Origin: Chloroflexota bacterium
GTDB lineage: Bacteria > Chloroflexota > Dehalococcoidia > DSTF01 > RBG-16-68-14
Reading direction: 5' to 3'
NCBI GenBank assembly: GCA_029262675.1
Contig: JAJCYW010000010.1
Location: 62,001 to 126,000, forward strand
Length of the DNA: 64,000 nucleotides
Below are positions 24,488 to 33,099 of the stretch, piece by piece. The notes under the pieces were generated by a model that was given only the letters and a program-made list of their open reading frames with translations, did no database searches and was not told the origin of the DNA. Numbering within the stretch: the stretch's first letter is position 1; every line of letters starts with the position of its first letter. Made by a program: the position numbers and the translations under genes.

Positions 24488-27028
24488 GTGGATTCCCAAC
24501 GTTTGCGTCATAGGCCCATTCAAGCCTCGCTCATTGCGAAGTTGAGCAGCTGCTGGTTTCGAGCAGCATCAGCTACGGCGCGAAGAAGCCTCGCACGAAT
24601 CACAGTTGCGCTAGCGGCAATAGCTACGGTCGCCCTGGTCATCAGCATCACGACGAGCATGCCGTTCCTGGGTAATATCCCCTCCCTGCACGACGCATCT
24701 ACAGGCCGATCTCAGGCCTCTGACGGCCCTGCCAAACTTCCAGTCTCCTTCATCGAGAACGTCGGTCAAATCGACGACACGGTGTCGTTCTACGTGCATG
24801 AACCGGCTGCGACCATCTTCTTCGCTCCGGACGCGCTAGTCATCGACCTCACTCAGGGTCGTCGAGAAGAGTTGTCCAGCCACAGTCTCCGGGTAGAGCT
24901 GGTGGGTGCCGGCGCTAGCTCTTCTGTTCAGAGCGTCGAGCCGGCGTCCGGTGTCGTGAATATTTTCCGCGGCGACGACCCAAGCGACTGGCACACGAAT
25001 ATCCCTACGCATAGCCGGATCGCATACAGTGAACCGTGGCCCGGCATCGACGTGCACTACCTGGGACAGAACGGAAGAATCGAATCCGTCTACGCTGTGC
25101 GCCCGGGCGCTGATCCCCATAACATCCGGCTGCGCTACGCGGGCCAGGATCAGCTGTCTCTGGAAGCGAACGGCGATCTGGTCTTGCACACGCCCGTCGG
25201 TGCCGTCGTTGAGCAGGCGCCCGTCATCTACCAGGAAGCAGACGGCAAGCGAACGAATGTAGACGGTGCATACGTGCTTCTGGACCCGCGCACCGTCGGC
25301 TTTCGTATCGGCGAGTACGACACGAGCCGCCAGCTGCTTATCGATCCAGTATTCGTCTACTCAACCTACCTCGGCGGCAGTGCCAGCGACAAGGGCAACG
25401 CGATCGCGGCCGACTCATCTGGCAACGCATACATCGCAGGGCTGACGACATCGACAAACTTCCCAATCGGCGGCAGCTTCCAGGCCGTCAATGCGGGCGG
25501 TCGTGACGCCTTCGTTACGAAGCTCAACGCCGCTGGAGCGCTCGTCTATTCGACGTATCTCGGAGGTGCAGGGTTCGACCAGGCCAACAGCATTGCCATA
25601 GACGGCTCCGGCAACGCTTACGTTGCCGGAGTTACTGCCTCGACAAATTTCCCCACGTCCAGCCCTTACCAACTGCTGAACGGGGGCGGCGATGACGCCT
25701 TCGTCACGAAGCTCAATTCGTCCGGCGCCGCCCTGACTTACTCCACCTACCTCGGCGGCTCGGACGATGACACAGGGAACGGAATCGCAATCGACGCCGC
25801 CGGCAATGCCTACATCGCCGGCGAAACGTTATCGGATAATTATCCCGTCGTCAGTGCGTTTCAGGCCGCCCTCGTCGACGACGATGCCTTCGTCACAAAG
25901 TTCAATTCAAGCGGCTCTTCCCTTCTGTATTCGACTTACCTGGGCGGCTTGGGCATCGATCAAGCTCGGGCGATCGCCGTTGACAACGCAGGTAGCGCCT
26001 ACATCGCCGGATCGACGGCGGCAGCCGACTTCCCCACCGCCGCCGCGCTCCAGGGCACGCTGGGCGGAGGAGTGGACGCCTTCGTCACCAAGTTCAATAC
26101 CACCGGCTCAGCCCCCGTTTACTCCACGTACCTCGGAGGCCTGAGTGACGATTCCGCGCTCGGCGTCGCTGCCGATACCGCTGGCAGCGCATACGTGGCC
26201 GGACTGACCAGCTCCACGAATTTCCCCACGTGGTTCCCTTACCAATCAACGAACGGCGGCGGAGACGACGCCTTCGTAGCCAAGCTGAACGCCGCAGGGT
26301 CCGGATTTAGCTACTCTACCTACCTCGGCGGAAGCAGCGGCGATGGCGCCACGAGTATCGCGTTGGACGGTGCCGGCAGCGCATACGTAACCGGCGCCAC
26401 CACCTCCACCAACTTCCCAACAGCTAGCCCAAACCAGCCGTCCGCCGGCGGCAACGGTGACGCCTTCGTGACGAATATCAGCTCATTGGGAGTAACGCTC
26501 AACTACTCTACGTACCTGGGAGGCGGCGCAACCGATAGAGGATGGGGCATCGCTGTTGACGGCGCCGGTGACGCCTACCTCACGGGCTCCACGTTTTCGA
26601 CCACATTCCCCACCGTTAGCGCTCTCCAGTCCGTGTACGCGGGGCTTGGCGACGGCTTCGTCGCCAGGCTTGACCCATTGTCGGACCCAACTGACACGGA
26701 CGGAGACGGCTGCACTGATGTCCGGGAGGCCGGCACCAACGAGAAGTTCGGTGGCCTCAGAAACCCAAACAATCCATGGGATTTCTACGATGTCCGCGGG
26801 GGACCAGGTGGCACGCCGGACCAGTACATCGACTTGCTCAACGACATCCTGGGCGTCATTCTGCACTACCAGCCCGCCGCAGGTGGCGCACCGCCGTACG
26901 ACGCCCAGTACGACCGGGGGCCGTCGGCTGGGCCACACCCCTGGAGCCTGACGGCTCCGGACGGCGTTATCGACCTGCTGATTGACATCCTCGGCGTAAT
27001 CAATCAGTACAACCACGATTGCCGGTGA
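24488..27028 (+). CDS. Secreted SBBP beta-propeller protein with dockerin-like C-terminus
   Basis: 846 aa from GTG 24488 (GGAGGGA upstream); TTG 24464 is an alternative. A membrane-spanning signal lies at about 40-60. Residues ~80-290 match the N-terminal module commonly found before SBBP repeats (FIENVGQ, HTNIPTHSRIAYSEPWPGID, LLIDPVFVYSTYLGG). About eight SBBP repeats follow, each with YSTYLGG, GNAYIAG and DAFVTKLN. After a DTDGDGCTDVREAGTN Ca-binding-like segment, the last ~90 residues have two DLL-x-DILGVI helices resembling a dockerin-like pair. Function unknown; likely surface or matrix protein. It follows the sigma/anti-sigma pair and may be in its regulon. Confidence 0.78.
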   Translation: MDSQRLRHRPIQASLIAKLSSCWFRAASATARRSLARITVALAAIATVALVISITTSMPFLGNIPSLHDASTGRSQASDGPAKLPVSFIENVGQIDDTVSFYVHEPAATIFFAPDALVIDLTQGRREELSSHSLRVELVGAGASSSVQSVEPASGVVNIFRGDDPSDWHTNIPTHSRIAYSEPWPGIDVHYLGQNGRIESVYAVRPGADPHNIRLRYAGQDQLSLEANGDLVLHTPVGAVVEQAPVIYQEADGKRTNVDGAYVLLDPRTVGFRIGEYDTSRQLLIDPVFVYSTYLGGSASDKGNAIAADSSGNAYIAGLTTSTNFPIGGSFQAVNAGGRDAFVTKLNAAGALVYSTYLGGAGFDQANSIAIDGSGNAYVAGVTASTNFPTSSPYQLLNGGGDDAFVTKLNSSGAALTYSTYLGGSDDDTGNGIAIDAAGNAYIAGETLSDNYPVVSAFQAALVDDDAFVTKFNSSGSSLLYSTYLGGLGIDQARAIAVDNAGSAYIAGSTAAADFPTAAALQGTLGGGVDAFVTKFNTTGSAPVYSTYLGGLSDDSALGVAADTAGSAYVAGLTSSTNFPTWFPYQSTNGGGDDAFVAKLNAAGSGFSYSTYLGGSSGDGATSIALDGAGSAYVTGATTSTNFPTASPNQPSAGGNGDAFVTNISSLGVTLNYSTYLGGGATDRGWGIAVDGAGDAYLTGSTFSTTFPTVSALQSVYAGLGDGFVARLDPLSDPTDTDGDGCTDVREAGTNEKFGGLRNPNNPWDFYDVRGGPGGTPDQYIDLLNDILGVILHYQPAAGGAPPYDAQYDRGPSAGPHPWSLTAPDGVIDLLIDILGVINQYNHDCR

Positions 27029-27146
27029 AGGGTGTGGGGGCCGACATCACCCTTGGCGGCGGCCATGTGATGCATGAACCGAGGATGGCGATATCGTACG
27101 GCCCATCCGGGCGTCATCCTGCCGGCCTAAAGGACACGGCCTGCAT

Positions 27147-28268
27147 ATGCAGCCAGCGTCGATTGGATCGCCGACCATAGGGCCAAGGAGTGCAGTTGCA
27201 CTCCTTCCTCTTCTCGCGGTAGCCGCAGTCGCGCTGATGCTAACGTACGACTCAGCGGCACATCCGGCGACCGCATCGGACGCTGGCCCTGAAATGGTGC
27301 TTACCCTTCCTGGCGGCGACTGTGATGTCCCGGCCAGGCCTACGAAATGCACCGTCGCGCCCGGCGCCGTGTTCGACCTGTCAGTCGAAGTGGCCACCGC
27401 CCCAGTCGCGGGCTACATCGCCATCCAAACGTACCTTGCTTACGGTACCAGCCTTATATACAAACCCGCGGACACGCCACTTGCTGAGATTACTTGGCCC
27501 GACTGTTCAGAATCAGTCGTCGTTCATGGCAGCATTCCTGGCAACGTGCATCACGGATGCACTTCCGGCCTGTTCAACCCGCCGGTAAGCAACTATCTAG
27601 GCCAGGTTGTGCAGCTGTCGTTCACCTGTTCTGCCATTCAAAGCGCCACCGAAGTCATGCTCCTCGCATATGGAGACCCTGTGGCCGGTACCGACGGGGC
27701 GGCCTTCAGGGATATTGACGACGTACTGACAGTGCCGAAAGTCGGAAGTGTCACGATCAACTGTTCGGACGCGCCGTCGCCGACGGCAACGAATACCGCC
27801 AGTTCGGACCTCACCGACACGCCGGCGCCCGCGTTGACCGCAAGTCCGACACTTACCTCCAGTCCGGTGACCACCGCGACTCCCACCAGCGAAATCACAC
27901 CAACAACTACAGCGGCGAGCGGGCCGACGAGCACGCCCCCACCCACATTCACACCTGCGGCAACGTGGACGCCGGAGCCGACCTGGACGCCTCAGCCGAC
28001 CTGGACGCCCAACCTACCTCCAACGGCCACACCAACGCCGACGTTCACGCTGACGCCCACTCCAGCACCGCTTGCTGGCGACACAAACTGCGACGGAGTT
28101 GTCACCCCGATCGATGCGACGTTTGTTCTTCAGTGGTGGGCAGGCCTATTCGCCGCCTTACCTTGCCCGGTTGGCGGTGACGCGAACGGGGATGGTGTGA
28201 CGACGATCCTGGATGCGACCGTGATCCTGCAGTTCTACGCAGGCTTGATTGATAGCTTGCCGCCGTAG
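27147..28268 (+). CDS. Secreted cohesin-like domain protein with Thr/Pro linker and dockerin
   Basis: 373 aa. Signal peptide about 15-45. Residues 50-205 form a Cys-rich beta domain starting MVLTLPGGDCDV and containing APGAVFDLSVEV and YIAIQTYLAYG, a cohesin-like pattern seen in related secreted proteins. A TPTP/TWTPEPTWTPQPT linker leads to a dockerin at about 308-373 with Ca loops DTNCDGVVTPIDA and DANGDGVTTILDA. If both assignments hold, it is an adaptor able to accept one dockerin and dock on another cohesin. Last gene of the cargo before attR. Confidence 0.68.
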   Translation: MQPASIGSPTIGPRSAVALLPLLAVAAVALMLTYDSAAHPATASDAGPEMVLTLPGGDCDVPARPTKCTVAPGAVFDLSVEVATAPVAGYIAIQTYLAYGTSLIYKPADTPLAEITWPDCSESVVVHGSIPGNVHHGCTSGLFNPPVSNYLGQVVQLSFTCSAIQSATEVMLLAYGDPVAGTDGAAFRDIDDVLTVPKVGSVTINCSDAPSPTATNTASSDLTDTPAPALTASPTLTSSPVTTATPTSEITPTTTAASGPTSTPPPTFTPAATWTPEPTWTPQPTWTPNLPPTATPTPTFTLTPTPAPLAGDTNCDGVVTPIDATFVLQWWAGLFAALPCPVGGDANGDGVTTILDATVILQFYAGLIDSLPP

Positions 28269-28968
28269 ACTCGGGTCAGGCACGTTCGCCCAAACCTAGC
28301 TCCCACTCGTCATCGCCGACGTGGCCATTGAAGTCTCGCTCAACCGCATGCCAATCCATCGTGCGCCCGGAGCCAGAGCCCTTATCGGACCAAAATAGCG
28401 AGTGGTAGCGTCTATTGGGAATGGTCGACCTACGTACATTACTCACTAAACGGACTGCGCCGGCCAACCGAATCCTGGTGCTGTTCTCTGATCGAGATCG
28501 TGGATGAGGCCGTTGGATTCTCGCGCCTTGTGAGACCACGCGTCCTGTGGATTTCTGGATGAAGAGCCGACAACTGACGGTTTTCTACTCGCCGGGGACT
28601 CGAAGCTAAGATTCGGAATCGGCCGGGTAGGAGCGCGAGAATCGCCATGCTGGTTACTTGGCGTAGTTTGGGGCATCTTGCTTGTTATCCAACGCTTCCT
28701 GCGCACCGAGGCATTTACCAGCGAAGCGGAGAAGGCACACAAGACAAGTCGCAAGTGGTAGACGGCATCGCCGCACCGCTGTTTCGCCGACGGCATTCTG
28801 GAGGTTGGGCAGTCTGCATAGCGGCTAACGATCGCCCCGCCCCGATCGGTCCAACCGGGCGCTCTATCAGAATTGCCTCCGAACGGCCCACAACGTGCCT
28901 CAGCCGATAACTACAGCACCTACGCTCGGTTTAATACGTCTGACGCTAGCCGCTACTGGCGAAATGCC
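28269..28968. other. 700-bp region inside the right end of the element
   Basis: No convincing gene. One minus-strand frame (28276-28539) ends with a protein-like Trp/Asp/Glu-rich stretch (HSLFWSDKGSGSGRTMDW, then DDEWELGL) and could be the tail of a decayed gene, but its upstream part looks random. Confidence 0.4.
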
Positions 28969-29008
28969 TAGAAGGCAGCCGCTCTGTCCACTGAGCTACG
29001 GGGACGCG
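28969..29008. repeat. Right attachment site (attR), 40-bp repeat = 5' half of tRNA-Arg
   Basis: Identical to 4124-4163. It holds the tRNA acceptor 5' strand, D-arm and anticodon but no 3' half, so it is not a functional tRNA. The DUF6391 gene ends 10 bp further right. Confidence 0.85.
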
Positions 29009-29018
29009 CGGATGACGT

Positions 29019-29513
29019 CTATCTGACGCCGCGGACGGTATCGATCTTGTGGTAGCTACCGGCGCCGCGCCCGCCCTGGTGCATGCCGACGTAGGCAGTA
29101 TCGGACAGGTCGGGGTCGGTCGTCAGGTGCTTCTGCGCCAACCGGCCCAGCGGCTGGGCGATCAGCATCGACAGCATCGACGCGAGGAGGACATTCGGGA
29201 TTCGCTCTAGGCGGCTGCGGTTGCCCAGCGCAAGCATCGACGCCAGACCGGCCAGCATGCCCGCCACGGCCAAGTTCGTCCCGCACATCGGTGAGATCGC
29301 GAGATGCGACTCGCCGCGCTGCAGACGCTCCAGCGCCTCGAGTGTCGATTCCTCTACGCAGTCGGCCGGCATGTCGCCGTAGAGATAGAAGCCGCTGCTT
29401 GTCGAGCGACCGACGAGACGGATGTCGCGGCCCAGTTTGGCCAGGAGGACGGAGATGGTAGCGTGCTCCAGCGCGTGGTTTCGCCGCACAGTACCGATCA
29501 CTCGATCTAGCAT
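29019..29513 (-). CDS. DUF6391-family membrane protein
   Basis: 164 aa. Starts MLDRVIGTVRRNHALEHATIS, the hallmark of DUF6391 proteins of Chloroflexota and cyanobacteria. Two hydrophobic segments (about 95-115 and 120-140). Function unknown. Before integration of the element its 3' end stood 10 bp from the 5' end of tRNA-Arg, so tRNA and gene were probably co-transcribed. Confidence 0.78.
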   Translation of the reverse strand: MLDRVIGTVRRNHALEHATISVLLAKLGRDIRLVGRSTSSGFYLYGDMPADCVEESTLEALERLQRGESHLAISPMCGTNLAVAGMLAGLASMLALGNRSRLERIPNVLLASMLSMLIAQPLGRLAQKHLTTDPDLSDTAYVGMHQGGRGAGSYHKIDTVRGVR

Positions 29514-29574
29514 TTCTTCACTACCTCGGGCAAGTATACCACAGGTCCGGCGGAGCTTACTCCCGCAGTTCCGT

Positions 29575-31239
29575 CTATGGGAGCGGCCGCGGCGGCGGCA
29601 GGCTCGGGATCAGGCCGGCGCTGAACTGGAGGATCAGCGCCGCGTCCAGCACATTGATGAAGGCGTCCAAGTTGGCGTCTGCTGCGCTCGGGCACGGCAG
29701 ACTGGCTGTGAGGCCTGCGCCGAACTGTAGGACGAGCGTGGCGTCGATGCTGTCCGCCGTCATGTCGCAGTTGACGTCGCCGAACTGCTGGCGCGGCGTC
29801 CGTGTCGGAGTCGGCGTTGGCGTCCTCGTGGGCGTGGGTGTAGGCGTCGGCGTTTGCGTCGGCGTCATCGTCGGTGTCATCGTCGGCGTCGCCGTGGCTG
29901 TCGCGGTCGGCAGCGGCGTTGATGTCGGGCCGGGCGTGACCTCCGGTGGCCGCACGCCGACCTGCCACAACTGGCCCGTTGTCAGCGAGACGATGTCGAC
30001 CCACCCGAACGACCCGTCCGTTGGCGCGGTGCCCGTATGTATCGTGATGGTGAGGAGCGGCGTGCGCTCGCATGGCGCGCCGGGGCTGCAAACCACGTCC
30101 GTGCCCAGTGACACGCCGCCTTGCTTATCGATGCTGATCCAGTTCTGGTGCGGCCGCGCACGCCAGGCCAGGATGCCGCGGCCCAGGTTCTCAATCGCGA
30201 CTTGACTGACGACATCGCCCACCGAGCCCGGGCTAGTCGAGAGGACGGGTGATCCGAGCGCGGCTTCGGCGGCTTCCTGCGGCGGCTGCACCGCGGGGTC
30301 GAAGTGGAATGGCGGCGGGCTGGCGATGTCCATCAGATCGAAGTCGTCGCAGAGCGCGGAGCCGGGCGTGTTGCATTCGTACCAGTTCTCCAGGCTGAGG
30401 GGATCCGCCCAGTCTGGATCGTCGAGGTCGGGCAGTGAGAGTGGCAATGGCTCCCAGAACTGAGCACCCTCGGCGGAGGGCGGCCTGGTCGCGCAGCCGA
30501 AGACCAGTTCTTGGTAGGGATAGTCGCCGTAGCTATGTCCGTAGCCGTCGTTCAGCGCACCGCAACTGTAGCCGCTGCGTGGCCAGGCGTAGCCGGGGTC
30601 GCTGGGGTGGTTGCTGCGATTGGCGCCGGGGCCGGTGAAGCCGTTGTAGCTCCATGTGGCGAAGTACCAGTTCTCCACCACCCTCGGATCGCTATTCGTG
30701 TCGGTGCCGGCGATGGGGCGGACCTGCGGCGCGCCGTTCCACTTGTCGACGAGGATCGCCGAGCCGCGCGCGATGTCGAACAGGTAGTGCGTGGCGACGA
30801 GCGCTTGGTTGAGCGACGGCCAGCCGACGTCGATGGGACTCGTCATCCCGCTGGTGATCTGCATGATGCCGTAACCGCAGTCGAACGAGACGAGCGCGGG
30901 ACCGACGCCGCCGAACGGCGTGTTCCAGTCGGCCTGGGAGATGCCGCTCTCGATCCAGCCGATTGCTTTCAGCAGCGTCGGCGGCGCGTAGGGGCTCTCG
31001 GACACGGCCCGCGTATCGCGCGTGCCGGTCTCGACAGTTGGGATGCCGAAGAACTCGCTCTCCGGCGCGATCATGTTGAAGCCGGCCAGTTCCAGCGCCG
31101 TCAGATGGTCGGCGCGGTCGGCGGGAGGATCGTAGGCCGTGGGCGGTATGGTGAACGCGCAGCCGTGGGCGCGTGGCGCAAACGCGGCGGCCACCGCCAC
31201 GGCGGCGATCAGCAGACCGGCGCTGAGCAGCAGCTTCAC
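29575..31239 (-). CDS. Secreted lytic-transglycosylase-like protein with dockerin
   Basis: 554 aa. Signal peptide 1-26. Residues ~75-200 look like an SLT/lysozyme-type fold: catalytic Glu candidate in LLKAIGWIESGISQ and the conserved CGYGIMQITSGM loop. A second beta region (about 300-430) resembles a surface-protein domain (RPHQNWISIDKQGGV). A Pro/Thr linker leads to a dockerin (about 485-554; Ca loops DVNCDMTADSIDA and DANLDAFINVLDA). Role: likely cleavage or remodelling of peptidoglycan at a cohesin-defined surface site. Confidence 0.78.
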   Translation of the reverse strand: MKLLLSAGLLIAAVAVAAAFAPRAHGCAFTIPPTAYDPPADRADHLTALELAGFNMIAPESEFFGIPTVETGTRDTRAVSESPYAPPTLLKAIGWIESGISQADWNTPFGGVGPALVSFDCGYGIMQITSGMTSPIDVGWPSLNQALVATHYLFDIARGSAILVDKWNGAPQVRPIAGTDTNSDPRVVENWYFATWSYNGFTGPGANRSNHPSDPGYAWPRSGYSCGALNDGYGHSYGDYPYQELVFGCATRPPSAEGAQFWEPLPLSLPDLDDPDWADPLSLENWYECNTPGSALCDDFDLMDIASPPPFHFDPAVQPPQEAAEAALGSPVLSTSPGSVGDVVSQVAIENLGRGILAWRARPHQNWISIDKQGGVSLGTDVVCSPGAPCERTPLLTITIHTGTAPTDGSFGWVDIVSLTTGQLWQVGVRPPEVTPGPTSTPLPTATATATPTMTPTMTPTQTPTPTPTPTRTPTPTPTRTPRQQFGDVNCDMTADSIDATLVLQFGAGLTASLPCPSAADANLDAFINVLDAALILQFSAGLIPSLPPPRPLP

Positions 31240-31242
31240 GGA

Positions 31243-32538
31243 TTAGCTTCCGCCACGCAGCCAGCCGGCGCCCAGCCAACCGGCAATTGTGACGTCGCTC
31301 TGGCGTGAGAGCTCGAGACGTCCGCCCGCAGGGCTGACGACGATCACGCGACTGGCTCCCGGGTCGGACCCGGAGCTGCCCTCGAAGTTGCGGACGGCGA
31401 GGTAGGTCATGTCTGCCGACCACGACAGCGGCACGTCGAACCCAGACGCCGGCGGCGGGAGCGAGCCCCCAGCCGACTCTCCCTCCGAGCTCAGCCGCAA
31501 CGGCGCGAAACCCGTCGCCAAGCCCATCGCTTGCGATGGGCCTGCCGCGCCGCCGGGTGAGATGAACCCCAACGTGAGGCCGCCGTCCACGTCCCAGACC
31601 GGGTTGAACTGGCCTGCGGAATCGCCCGAGATGAGCGTTCGCGTTGCGCCGGTGCCTAGCTCCAACACCTGCGTCGCCAGCGCCGCATCGGGCGACGACG
31701 GGTCGCGCGCCAAGTAGACAATCTGTGAGCCGTCGGGCGAGAGGCGCCAGTCGCGGGAGAACCCGTCGCTGAGGAGCGCTACCTGCTCGGTCTGCCCCGC
31801 CGCGTTCGGTGAGAGCGCGGCGCCTGCGTCTGCTGACAATGCTGCGCGGCTGAGGCTGGTACCGGCCGCCGACAGCTCCGCGTAGTACAGCCAGTCGCCA
31901 TCCGGCGCGGCGTCGATCGCGTAGATGCCCGTTTGGGACGCCGCAAGCGCGGTTGCGTTGCCCGCGAGGTCGACGCGGACCAGTTCGGCGAACCCTTCCG
32001 CGCCGAATCGCCGCACGACGATGCCATCGCTCTGCGGCAGCCAGACGGGGGCCGCACCCTGGTCAATCGCCGGTGTTAGCATGGCCGCTGCGCCGGTCTC
32101 CACGTCGAGCAACCAGAGGCCGGCGCTTGCGCCGGCTGCAGCGTCGCGTGGGACCGCTGCGTATGCCACGTACTTGCCATCGGGCGATAGCGAAGGCCGG
32201 ATGCCGAACCCGAACGCGTGATCGACTGTTGCGATCTGGACGCGGCGGGTTGGGTTTGCAGGGTCCGCCGCCCAGATCGCGTCGCTCCACTCGCCGTACT
32301 CTGCGTAGACGATGAGCGTGCCGGCCTCGGTCCGCAGCGCTGCCAACGATGCGAGCGGCGCAGGCGAATCGTTAGCTTGGCCGGAGAACGATAAAACGAA
32401 CGTTGCCGCGATGGCGCAGATAAGGGCGGCGACGAGCGCCACGAAGCGGATGCGCCGCCTGCGCGAAGCCCGAGCCGGGTCGAACCCGCTGTCGGGGTTT
32501 CGTACCGAGGATGACGTAGAGGAGCGCGGTAGCGTCAT
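31243..32538 (-). CDS. Membrane-anchored TolB/WD40-like beta-propeller protein
   Basis: 431 aa. One N-terminal transmembrane helix (about 30-50), then repeated blades with motifs such as RPSLSPDGKYVAYAAV, DGIVVRRFG, WRLSPDGSQIVYLARD and PLSWSADMTYLAV, typical of PD40/TolB-like propellers. Extracytoplasmic. Its stop lies 3 bp from the start of the transglycosylase-like gene, so they share an operon. Binding partner unknown. Confidence 0.75.
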   Translation of the reverse strand: MTLPRSSTSSSVRNPDSGFDPARASRRRRIRFVALVAALICAIAATFVLSFSGQANDSPAPLASLAALRTEAGTLIVYAEYGEWSDAIWAADPANPTRRVQIATVDHAFGFGIRPSLSPDGKYVAYAAVPRDAAAGASAGLWLLDVETGAAAMLTPAIDQGAAPVWLPQSDGIVVRRFGAEGFAELVRVDLAGNATALAASQTGIYAIDAAPDGDWLYYAELSAAGTSLSRAALSADAGAALSPNAAGQTEQVALLSDGFSRDWRLSPDGSQIVYLARDPSSPDAALATQVLELGTGATRTLISGDSAGQFNPVWDVDGGLTLGFISPGGAAGPSQAMGLATGFAPLRLSSEGESAGGSLPPPASGFDVPLSWSADMTYLAVRNFEGSSGSDPGASRVIVVSPAGGRLELSRQSDVTIAGWLGAGWLRGGS

Positions 32539-32768
32539 GAGTTCGTCCCAGCGATCCTTGCCAGCGATAGTATCGACCGCTCGCGTCTTCGCCGGTCCTG
32601 ATGGCTCCGGCTCCTCAACCGCGCCTCCGGATTCAGAAGGCGGCGCTCGAGACGCCAGGACCGCATGTGCCTCACGTTGCTAGACACTGAAGGGTAACAG
32701 CGGGGCCGGAAACCTGTCAACAAACCCGCGCGAGCGGCCGGCTCACGGCTGCGGCAAACTCACGCGCC

Positions 32769-32975
32769 TCAGCGGTCGCTCTGGCCGCCGTCGTCCTGCC
32801 CGCGCCGGCCCCACGGCACGCCCCACTGCAGGACAAAGATCACGTAGCCCAGGATGACGGCGAATTCAAACGCCGTCGCGGCGAAGCGGCCGCCGACCGC
32901 ACGTATCGCCTGGCCGCCCAAGAGCAGGTCAAGGATGAGCACGGCAAAGACGGCGAGGTGCGTGGTGAGCGACAT
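32769..32975 (-). CDS. Small two-helix membrane protein
   Basis: 68 aa from the ATG at 32975 with GAAGGAG just upstream; longer in-frame starts lack a ribosome site. Two hydrophobic helices (about 5-25 and 33-52) and a charged tail (GRRGQDDGGQSDR). Not assigned to a family. Confidence 0.6.
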   Translation of the reverse strand: MSLTTHLAVFAVLILDLLLGGQAIRAVGGRFAATAFEFAVILGYVIFVLQWGVPWGRRGQDDGGQSDR

Positions 32976-33099
32976 GGCTCCTTCACCGTAGCGAAGCAAC
33001 GGCGACACGCTCAAATCCAGCAGGCGCCTCCGCAGGCGCGGAGGCCGCGCGTGCAACGGCCTGCGTCTTCTGCCACCGGCGTGTTAGAATCGCAACGGC

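Larger units (their letters stand above)
4124..29008. mobile_element. Integrated element of ~24.8 kb in tRNA-Arg, carrying a cupredoxin/WxL surface cargo
   Basis: The boundaries are a perfect 40-bp direct repeat, 4124-4163 and 28969-29008. A tyrosine recombinase gene lies about 110 bp inside the left repeat. The left 5 kb encodes recombinase, hypothetical, excisionase-like, Zn-ribbon-like, RecA-like ATPase and terminase-small-like HTH genes in a tight, overlapping row. The remaining ~19 kb is cargo: cupredoxins, two-component system, WxL-like proteins, ECF sigma/anti-sigma and dockerin proteins. I see no relaxase, FtsK/TraB, capsid or portal gene, so it may be a mobilizable or satellite-type element or a decayed conjugative/phage element. 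Confidence 0.8.

Noticed and set aside
28276..28539. Minus-strand frame with a protein-like tail
   Set aside because: No plausible start or family and random-looking upstream half; kept only as a possible remnant in the region entry.
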